DNA of 28,828 nucleotides from a virus: IMG/VR virus record IMGVR_UViG_3300010299_004787, positions 1 through 28,828 of that record; one strand, 5' to 3'. The notes below the pieces were generated by a model. The model was not told the DNA's origin, searched no databases, and saw nothing but the letters and a program-made list of their open reading frames with translations. The position numbers were made by a program, and so were the translations under genes. Of the stretch, positions 23,507-28,828 are shown one piece after another (the first letter of the stretch is position 1; the number at the start of each line of letters is the position of its first letter).

Positions 23507-25489
23507 TTATTCAATAAATTCTTTTATATATTTTGGCAAGTCTCTTTCAACTTCAATATGAGGAACTTCTGTCCCAGTCCACTTACTATGAAAAATCCAC
23601 CCTCCAGTCTTTTCACTTAGTTCTTTGGCTTTTTCAGATATTTCTTCATCAGACACTTCTGACCATGGTTTGTCAAAGAACATATTGTTTTCAGATGTGT
23701 CTTCCATTGTAATATTAAACAAGCTTTCCCAATGTCTTTGCCAATAATTTTTATATGTTTTTATTTTTCTTTCAATGTCCCACCATGAGAAATGATAAAC
23801 ACTTGGCAAAGATTCAATTGCTTTATTAAACCAATCTTGATAGCTTTTGCAAGCTTCAGGTTGAGCCAAGCCTTGACGACGTAACATTTCAATATCAGGT
23901 GTGAAAAAGTTGGCAAATATAATAGGTTCTAATGTGTTTCTATCAATATAATCACATCCATCTGTTCCTTGTTTTGCATAATATCCATCATCTTCTTGAA
24001 CTCGAAGATTCCCAGGAACACCATGAGTAATATTCTTTTTATTTCTTGAAAGTCTCCACTTCCAAGGACTAATATCCATTCTGACTTTATCTTTGCCACC
24101 CCAATATTCAACAACCGGCAATGCTAAAAGATCAACATTAGGAGGAAAAGTTGAAACAATTTTCTTAATATTTTCAAAATCTTTTTCATGAACAACTTCA
24201 TCTGAATCCATTTGCCAACAATAGTCCATTGTACAAGCATCACGAGCCATTGCCTTGAGCATTCCATCAAAAACAGCAAATCTCTTACTGTCCCATTGCA
24301 TGTCTGCACGGTAAACCTTTAATTTTGGTTCATTTGATGCCCATTTTTCTAAATGGGCATATGTTCCATCATTTGAACCACCATCCATTACAACAACTTC
24401 ATCGCAAAATTCAAGCATTGAATTAATGCTAGCTTCATACGGATATTTTTGAGAAATACAATTTCTTGTAGTTGTATACCCCGACAATGTTGGTTGATAT
24501 TCAATATCAGCTTTTACTCCATTCCAAAACCATTGCCGTGCTGCATACAAATATTGCTCAATTTGCGTAATTCCGTCTTCAAAATGATACGCATTTGAAC
24601 AAAGATCGTTTTGACCAATTTTCCCACATGTTGTACATGAATTTGGATTAAACCAATCTTCATCTTTATGCTGAACAAAATCGTTTAAAACAAGATTACA
24701 TCCAAGTAATTTTGCTTCTATTGTCATTCTGGGACAAGTGTCATTTCCTTTAGGAAAATAAACATGTCCCTCAGCTGTAGACATTTTTTCTAACACAACT
24801 TCATAAGGAAGATTCCATAAGACTTCGTATTCTAAATTGTTTTCTTCGCAATATTTTTTGGCATCTTCAAATCCTTTAATCCATGAATTAGAACCAAGTA
24901 CAATCCACCCACTTCTTTGCTTTCCTTCTGAATCTTTTCTTAATAGTTTTATTTTTGCCAATGTTTCATCATCAAAAACAGATGAAAGAACAGTGTTTTT
25001 TGTATCTTCTTTGAGAAATGGAAATTTTTCATGATAAACATTCATCTGGGATTCACTCATCCACCAGAGATGTTTAGCGCCTCTATAGAATGCAGCAATA
25101 AGTTTTCCATGCTGTGTTTCTGCACAATCACATGGAGAACCTTCTTCTTTCTCATGTTTTTCCATACTCCTGTATCTACACATTTTATAATCATATTCAA
25201 TAACAGAATATTTCATATTAAGAACAATTGCTGGGATGATGTTCAGATCTAATTGTGAATAGTTTCCAAACACCCAGAAGCAATTTTGACCTTGCTCAAG
25301 CAAAGACATTGACACATCTTTTGAATGTAATTTGAAAACATTAAATGGTGAAGACTTTATTAAAGCTTCGCTTGTTAGTTCTGCTCCTCCAACATAATCT
25401 TCAACAAATAAATCACTTACCCAAACAATTTGAGTATCTTCAGGAATTTGAACCTGATTACCAAATGCAACATTCTGTGTAAAATCCAT
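23507..25489 (-). CDS. Two-domain glycosyltransferase (GT-B-like plus GT-A)
   Basis: A 660-aa protein from ATG 25489; a TTG at 25573 would add 28 residues that fall in the hairpin-rich leader and look non-coding. The N-terminal half is GT-B-like: IVWVSDLFVEDYVGGAELTSE near the start, SGWIVLGSNSWIKGFEDA opening the second Rossmann unit, and a donor-like HVYFPKGNDTCPRMTIEAKLLG. A Cys-rich segment (CTTCGKIGQNDLC) follows. The C-terminal half is a family 2 GT-A domain: DEVVVMDGGSNDGTYAHLEKW and DxD in CWQMDSDEVV. Its acceptor side is Trp-rich (SPWKWRL, YHFSWWDIERK). It is the first gene after the leader region and so the head of the island. A two-headed enzyme could add two sugars in succession. 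Confidence 0.87.
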   Translation of the reverse strand: MDFTQNVAFGNQVQIPEDTQIVWVSDLFVEDYVGGAELTSEALIKSSPFNVFKLHSKDVSMSLLEQGQNCFWVFGNYSQLDLNIIPAIVLNMKYSVIEYDYKMCRYRSMEKHEKEEGSPCDCAETQHGKLIAAFYRGAKHLWWMSESQMNVYHEKFPFLKEDTKNTVLSSVFDDETLAKIKLLRKDSEGKQRSGWIVLGSNSWIKGFEDAKKYCEENNLEYEVLWNLPYEVVLEKMSTAEGHVYFPKGNDTCPRMTIEAKLLGCNLVLNDFVQHKDEDWFNPNSCTTCGKIGQNDLCSNAYHFEDGITQIEQYLYAARQWFWNGVKADIEYQPTLSGYTTTRNCISQKYPYEASINSMLEFCDEVVVMDGGSNDGTYAHLEKWASNEPKLKVYRADMQWDSKRFAVFDGMLKAMARDACTMDYCWQMDSDEVVHEKDFENIKKIVSTFPPNVDLLALPVVEYWGGKDKVRMDISPWKWRLSRNKKNITHGVPGNLRVQEDDGYYAKQGTDGCDYIDRNTLEPIIFANFFTPDIEMLRRQGLAQPEACKSYQDWFNKAIESLPSVYHFSWWDIERKIKTYKNYWQRHWESLFNITMEDTSENNMFFDKPWSEVSDEEISEKAKELSEKTGGWIFHSKWTGTEVPHIEVERDLPKYIKEFIE

Positions 25490-25552
25490 GAGATTAGAAT
25501 ATACCCCAGCTCTTTCTTTGTTTATTGTTTTTAAACAATTACAATTTAAAAT

Positions 25553-25600
25553 AATTGATCTTAAATTAATCAATTTAATTCAATTAACTTAAGATCAATT
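25553..25600 (-). promoter_or_regulatory. Long 5'-leader RNA hairpin (about 21 bp stem, 6-nt loop)
   Basis: Twelve outer base pairs are perfect (AATTGATCTTAA with TTAAGATCAATT), then a G-U, five more pairs, U-G, G-U, and a final pair around a 6-base loop at 25574-25579. The three non-Watson-Crick positions (25565/25588, 25571/25582, 25572/25581) are A-C on the plus strand but G-U in minus-strand RNA. This suggests the structure works as RNA in the direction of the operon. Confidence 0.65.
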
Positions 25601-25609
25601 TAAATTTAA

Positions 25610-25631
25610 ATTATAGAATTAGAAATTTATA
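25610..25631 (-). promoter_or_regulatory. Candidate promoter for the glycan island
   Basis: On the minus strand TATAAAT (25631-25625) resembles a T4-type late -10 element and TATAAT (25615-25610) is a perfect host-type -10 hexamer. No convincing -35 is seen. A start about seven bases after TATAAT would fall near 25603, just before the hairpin. In such A+T-rich DNA these boxes can arise by chance. Confidence 0.35.
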
Positions 25632-25633
25632 CA

Positions 25634-25653
25634 AGAATTTTAATTAAAATTCT
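25634..25653. repeat. Perfect 20-bp A+T-rich palindrome at the PhoH stop codon
   Basis: Arms AGAATTTTAA and TTAAAATTCT, with no spacer; the PhoH stop TAG overlaps its edge. It could form a weak hairpin at the 3' end of the PhoH message, but there is no U-tract, so I do not call a terminator. Confidence 0.7.
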
Positions 25654-26956
25654 AGAGTATATCCGCAGCGATTGTAGCAAGTCTAGATCTTTGACCTTTT
25701 TTCAGTGTTAAATGACCTGCAATATCTTCGTGCTTGAACGCCTCAACAACACGTGATAATCCATTCGAATATACATCAATGTTATTATTATCAATTTGTT
25801 CAATGTCGCCTGTCAAAACAACTTTAGATCCATCTGCTGCACGTGTAAGGACAGTTTTTAATTCATTAGTTGTAAGGTTTTGACATTCATCTACGATAAT
25901 GAATGATTTTGGAATGGATCTTCCTCGAATGTAGCTCATAGCTTCAATCACAATTTGGCCACGTTCAAAAAGCATGTTTATTGTATGTTTGTTTCCATCA
26001 AATAATGAATAAAGGTTGTCTTTTATAGGTTGAATCCATGGTTCAAGCTTTTCTTCCATTGTTCCTGGGAGGTAACCTATATCTTTACCCATTGGCACTA
26101 TTGGTCTAAGAATAATAATTCTATCATAATTTCTCATTTCAAGAACTTGTTCTAGCCCGCAAGCTGTAGCTAAGAAAGTTTTCCCACACCCAGCCTTACC
26201 AACCAAAGAAACAAGATCAATATCTTTGTTCATCAAAAGATCAACAGCTAATGCTTGTTCTACACAAGCAGGTTTTACACCCATTGGTCTTTTGTTTGTT
26301 GATATTTTATGTAAAACAACGTTGTTTTTATCTTCTATTTCAACTCTAGCTAAAGTGCTAGATTTTTTAGTAAGAGCGTTGACAATTAATGTCTGATTTG
26401 GATAAAAACTATTGTCATCCGTGATATTATTGCCATTATTGTCTAACAATTCGGAAATGGAAACTTTTACAGAATCACGTTCATGCAACATAGAAATCAA
26501 ATCATCAAAAAGAAAAATTTGATCCATCCCAGAATATACAAATTCTTGAGAAGATCTTCTGAATTGATCTGTTTTTACCCCTTTTGCTTCTCCTTGGACA
26601 CGAAGCCCAAGATCGTTACTCAAAAGAGTTATGTCTGCATTTTCTTGCGATTGAATCCATTCAGCACAAGCAATGATTTTAAGATCGTTGGTTGGCTGAT
26701 CGAAATCAGATGGCATGAGCCTTACTTTGGAATTTTTCTTCCTAAGACTGTCAATGTTTCGAATGGCTTCTCTGGCATTTTTGCCAACAGTTCCTTCTCT
26801 TTTCCTGTTTCTGTCAAGCTCTCCAAGAACGCAAAAAGGAACAATTATTTCAGAATCTCCCAAATGATCAATGATCTTGGGGTTATCGATAAATACGCTT
26901 GTATCAAGGCAATAAGTTTTCAAGTTAGATATTCTCCAGTGAGGGTCTAATGACAC
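25652..26956 (-). CDS. PIN-PhoH protein (PhoH2-like RNase/ATPase)
   Basis: A 434-aa fusion of a PIN ribonuclease domain and a PhoH ATPase, the PhoH2/YlaK arrangement and length. The PIN part (about 12-145) has the acidic residues D18 (CLDTSVF), E46 (LGELD), D91 (NDLKIIA) and D115 (LSNDLGLR), so it is probably an active RNase. The PhoH part has Walker A (GKAGCGKT, 253-260), RPIVPMGKDIGYLPGTMEEK (284-303), Walker B (IIVDECQN, 353-360), LTGDIEQID (381-389) and a C-terminal GQRSRLA. Such proteins couple RNA unwinding and cleavage; phoH genes are common in phages. The start may be GTG 26956 (only 16 bp from the divergent gene, no ribosome-binding site) or TTG 26923, which has GGAG ten bases upstream. 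Confidence 0.93.
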   Translation of the reverse strand: MSLDPHWRISNLKTYCLDTSVFIDNPKIIDHLGDSEIIVPFCVLGELDRNRKREGTVGKNAREAIRNIDSLRKKNSKVRLMPSDFDQPTNDLKIIACAEWIQSQENADITLLSNDLGLRVQGEAKGVKTDQFRRSSQEFVYSGMDQIFLFDDLISMLHERDSVKVSISELLDNNGNNITDDNSFYPNQTLIVNALTKKSSTLARVEIEDKNNVVLHKISTNKRPMGVKPACVEQALAVDLLMNKDIDLVSLVGKAGCGKTFLATACGLEQVLEMRNYDRIIILRPIVPMGKDIGYLPGTMEEKLEPWIQPIKDNLYSLFDGNKHTINMLFERGQIVIEAMSYIRGRSIPKSFIIVDECQNLTTNELKTVLTRAADGSKVVLTGDIEQIDNNNIDVYSNGLSRVVEAFKHEDIAGHLTLKKGQRSRLATIAADIL

Positions 26957-26972
26957 ATATAAGGATTAGCAC

Positions 26973-27245
26973 ATGTCAAATAAAGATGAAATAGTAGAAA
27001 ACGATACGTGTTTCAGGGCGCACGAACGCAATAACCTTCCTTGCTTGAAACGAACCTGTCGGTGTTGGTTCGACAATTCAGATAATCTAAATTGCATAAA
27101 TCTCGCTGCGAAGAAAGGCCCTGAAAAACAAGAACAGATCGGGCAATATTTCGGTTTAACTCGAATGCGTGTCTGTCAAATAGAAAAATCAATCCTTTAC
27201 AAAATAAGAAAGAACAACAAACTCGAAGAGTTTTATGGAAGCTGA
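26973..27245 (+). CDS. Small sigma region 4-like DNA-binding protein with cysteine cluster
   Basis: A 90-aa protein, the only plus-strand gene. Residues 53-80 (EQIGQYFGLTRMRVCQIEK, then SILYKIRK) match sigma-70 region 4.2, the helix-turn-helix that reads -35 elements (consensus E-I-G-x3-G-V-T-R-E-R-V-R-Q-I-E). Before it, five cysteines (C13, C24, C29, C31, C41) suggest a zinc site. There is no region 2, so alone it cannot act as a sigma factor. AAGGAT lies eight bases before the ATG. It is divergent from PhoH with a 16-bp gap and its 3' end overlaps the convergent histone-like gene by 13 bp. It could be a transcription regulator, or could complement the gp55-like sigma, which lacks region 4. 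Confidence 0.8.
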   Translation: MSNKDEIVENDTCFRAHERNNLPCLKRTCRCWFDNSDNLNCINLAAKKGPEKQEQIGQYFGLTRMRVCQIEKSILYKIRKNNKLEEFYGS

Positions 27246-27613
27246 TCCTCAGATTCTTCTTCTTTCTTTGGGGTTACTTTAGAAACAGCAAGTCTACCAC
27301 GTTTTGCAGCTTTTTTGGCTACAGGTTTCTTTGTTGTTTTTTTAGTAACTTTTTTAGCTTTTGGCTCAACCTCGGTCTTTACTTCAGTCTTTGGAGCTTC
27401 TTCTTTTACTAGCTCAGGCTCTACAGTTTCTTTTTTGACTGCTTCCAAAGCTGGTGGTTGCTCTTCCTTCTTACTGACTTTTGAAGCCTTAGAAACTTTT
27501 TCTGGTGCTTCTTCATCAACTCTTAGTTGGCCACGTTGTCCAATAACAGTATATGCCTTGGAGTGATCAACGCTTTTTTTATGTAAATCTCTATGAATAG
27601 CTTTTCGTGCCAT
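27233..27613 (-). CDS. Lys/Ala/Pro-rich histone H1-like protein
   Basis: A 126-aa protein from ATG 27613 (AAGGTG nine bases upstream; the GTG at 27625 is less likely). Residues 1-35 (MARKAIHRDLHKK, then AYTVIGQRGQLRVDEE) look like a small folded piece. The rest is low-complexity Lys, Glu, Pro, Ala and Thr, ending in a basic repeat tract (KKVTKKTTKKPVAKKAAKRG) like the tail of eukaryotic H1 or bacterial HctB, then an acidic end. Such proteins bind DNA without sequence preference. It is transcribed after a terminator, so it should have its own promoter in 27614-27658. The 3' end overlaps the convergent gene by 13 bp. DNA compaction is inferred from composition. Confidence 0.7.
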   Translation of the reverse strand: MARKAIHRDLHKKSVDHSKAYTVIGQRGQLRVDEEAPEKVSKASKVSKKEEQPPALEAVKKETVEPELVKEEAPKTEVKTEVEPKAKKVTKKTTKKPVAKKAAKRGRLAVSKVTPKKEEESEDQLP

Positions 27614-27658
27614 ATTTGATGTCACCTTCTATAAAAATACATAGTCAGCAGATCTATT

Positions 27659-27688
27659 AAAAAAACAGCCCCTAAAAGGGGCTGTTTT
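27659..27688 (-). terminator. Rho-independent terminator
   Basis: An 11-bp stem (27662-27672 with 27678-27688; AAAACAGCCCC on the plus strand) closes a 5-base loop and runs into seven T residues on the minus strand (27665-27659). It begins on the last base of the stop codon of the gene at 27688-27996. The G+C-rich core stands out in this A+T-rich DNA. Confidence 0.93.
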
Positions 27689-27996
27689 CAAGAAGCAGCT
27701 GCATGATTGTTTATTCCTCTTGATTCGAGCATAGCCCTAATACCAGGCCCATCAGCATTTCCATGTTTTGGTTTTTTTTCACGAACTGTTTTTTGTTCAT
27801 GCAAACTTCCGTGATAAATGTTTGTTATTAGCTCTTTAGCATACATCAAGCCTTTTCTAGCATTAACACCAGATCTTTTAGTTCCTTTAGTGATTGTTTT
27901 TTTTAAATCTTTATCTATTGATTCTATTAATATTTTTAATTCTTGCCATGCCTCTCGAACATCAAAGTCCGATGGCAAATCTTTTGGTTTTGGCAT
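27688..27996 (-). CDS. Small basic protein, possibly histone H1/Hc1-like
   Basis: A 102-aa basic protein with a strong AGGAGG site four bases before its ATG. Residues 14-60 are helical (REAWQELKILIESIDKDLKK, then RSGVNARKGLMYAKELITNIY). The segment RSGVNARKGLMYAKEL recalls the R-A-R-K-x-x-L-x-L-x-K-L pattern of histone-like Hc1 proteins. The tail is basic and Gly-rich (REKKPKHGNADGPGIRAML). It lies 11 bp after the helicase gene and is closed by the terminator. Nucleic-acid binding is probable from composition; the Hc1 link is a low-confidence inference. Confidence 0.65.
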   Translation of the reverse strand: MPKPKDLPSDFDVREAWQELKILIESIDKDLKKTITKGTKRSGVNARKGLMYAKELITNIYHGSLHEQKTVREKKPKHGNADGPGIRAMLESRGINNHAAAS

Positions 27997-28007
27997 TTTA
28001 CCTCCTG

Positions 28008-28828
28008 TTAATCCATATGCAATGAATCTTTGAAGTATTGTGGAAACAATTTAATATTCTTTGCGAATAAACGTTCAAAAGCATCATCTAATATATATGT
28101 TACAGCATAATCATCAGATGTTCTAATACTTCGTCCACGAGCTTGAATTAAGCTTTTTACTGCTTGATATGGATACCAATAATTGTATTTATCCATTCTT
28201 CTTTGAACCAATTCGTCACCTAAATATGGCCAATGTAGCTTACAAATAATTTGAAATCTACCTAAATCATCTTTTAGATCTAATCCTTCAGTACTTGAAG
28301 GGGATAAAAGAATTGTATCTTTTTTTGATGTCATGTGCTTTTTGAGAATCTCTTCTCTATTATCGCTGTCATGAATCAAAAATCTGTTTGATTTTATATT
28401 GTTTTTCAAAAAGTTGGCAATTTTAAATGTTCTTGTATGAATAATTCCTTTTTCACCTTTATGTTCATTTATAAGAGCCTCAACGATATTTGCCATGTCT
28501 GGCAAAGTTTTATCGATGTTCTTTTTACTCATATCACCAGCCGGCACATAAAATACAGGAGTATTTTCTTTTGGAAATGGTGAATCTATAGATATAAATG
28601 CAGCATCTTTTGGATTAATTCCAATAGATTCACAAAACGCTTCTTTATTTAGAATAGTAGCCGAAAGCAAAAGAATTTTTTCTCCAAATTTGAAAAGATA
28701 TTCTTGAGCATATTCTCCTATATCAATGCTTTTGAATTCAAGTTTCCTTCCACTTTTATTCCAAGACGGAATAAGATTGAACACCCAGTTTTCTTTTGTA
28801 TAAATTGAAATGAATTTTTCAATTTTCG
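28008..28828 (-). CDS. Superfamily 2 DNA helicase (XPD/DinG-like), C-terminal part
   Basis: The frame is open to the right edge (273 codons visible), so the N-terminal half with Walker A and B is outside the window; an internal GTG at 28784 is not the true start. The visible part is the second helicase domain: LLLSATILNKEAF (motif III), KGIIHTRTFKIANFL (motif IV), ILLSPSSTEGLDLKDDLGRF (motif V), then KLHWPYLGDELVQRRMDKY and motif VI QARGRSIRTSDDYAVTYILDD. This order, with motif V STEGLDL and motif VI Q-x-x-G-R-x-x-R, is typical of XPD/DinG/Rad3-type helicases. No Fe-S cysteines lie in the visible part. A role in phage replication or repair is expected. Confidence 0.88.
   Translation of the reverse strand, partial: KIEKFISIYTKENWVFNLIPSWNKSGRKLEFKSIDIGEYAQEYLFKFGEKILLLSATILNKEAFCESIGINPKDAAFISIDSPFPKENTPVFYVPAGDMSKKNIDKTLPDMANIVEALINEHKGEKGIIHTRTFKIANFLKNNIKSNRFLIHDSDNREEILKKHMTSKKDTILLSPSSTEGLDLKDDLGRFQIICKLHWPYLGDELVQRRMDKYNYWYPYQAVKSLIQARGRSIRTSDDYAVTYILDDAFERLFAKNIKLFPQYFKDSLHMD

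Larger units (their letters stand above)
25490..25651 (-). promoter_or_regulatory. A+T-rich intergenic leader with several dyad symmetries
   Basis: At 162 bp this is the only sizeable gap in the leftward operon. The stretch 25511-25651 is almost pure A/T. It holds a 20-bp palindrome next to the PhoH stop, a 16-bp palindrome at 25597-25612, a long hairpin at 25553-25600 and a 7-bp-arm repeat at 25524-25539. It probably contains the promoter of the glycan island; an origin of replication is an alternative. No good ribosome-binding site precedes ATG 25489. Confidence 0.55.

Noticed and set aside
1-28828. CRISPR array, tRNA, rRNA, insertion sequence or integrase attachment site.
   Set aside because: No regularly spaced direct repeats, cloverleaf-like segments, transposase or integrase motifs were found on reading both strands; a tRNA or repeat-finding program would settle it.

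Overview
The window looks like part of a large, A+T-rich tailed bacteriophage genome with a contractile tail (T4-like in organisation). Recognisable baseplate genes (gp6-like, gp25-like and a probable hub or spike protein), a gp55-like late sigma factor, two homing endonucleases, a PIN-PhoH protein and the C-terminal half of an XPD/DinG-type helicase support this. I cannot name the host. There are no rRNA or tRNA genes, no CRISPR array and no insertion sequence. All genes but one are on the minus strand, so transcription runs from high to low coordinates. Most neighbours overlap by 1-26 bases (ATGA or TAATG junctions), as in one long translationally coupled operon.

In transcription order: (1) 28828-27688 holds the helicase (cut by the right edge) and a small basic protein, closed by a clear intrinsic terminator at about 27660-27688. 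(2) 27613-26973 holds a Lys/Ala/Pro-rich histone-like protein and, on the plus strand, the only rightward gene, a small protein with a sigma region 4-like helix-turn-helix. (3) 26956-25652 is PIN-PhoH. (4) 25651-25490 is the only sizeable intergenic space. It is extremely A+T-rich, carries candidate promoter boxes and can fold into a 21-bp hairpin as minus-strand RNA. (5) 25489-7318 is a glycan-building island: eight glycosyltransferase genes (nine GT domains), a NodU-type carbamoyltransferase, a sulfotransferase, a methyltransferase, a nucleotide-sugar dehydrogenase and a rhodanese. Inside it are two tandem paralogous beta-rich proteins, a Cas4/RecB-like Fe-S nuclease, a transglutaminase-like protein and a ParB/Srx-like protein. 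(6) 7324-1 is the late/structural part: a one-pass membrane protein, the gp55-like sigma factor, an unknown helical protein, hub, gp25, gp6, a GIY-YIG endonuclease and a large structural protein cut by the left edge.

Taken together, the phage seems able to build and decorate (oxidise, carbamoylate, sulfate, methylate) a complex glycan in the same expression block as its baseplate. The product could coat the virion or remodel the host surface; the sequence does not decide. The most unusual single observations are: a homing endonuclease lodged at the start of the dehydrogenase gene, with a relic of an original N-terminus left upstream; a glycosyltransferase with two DnaJ-type zinc-finger motifs; a leader hairpin whose only non-Watson-Crick stem positions all become G-U pairs in the sense RNA; a perfect 34-bp palindrome inside a coding region; and sigma regions 2 and 4 that appear on two separate proteins.
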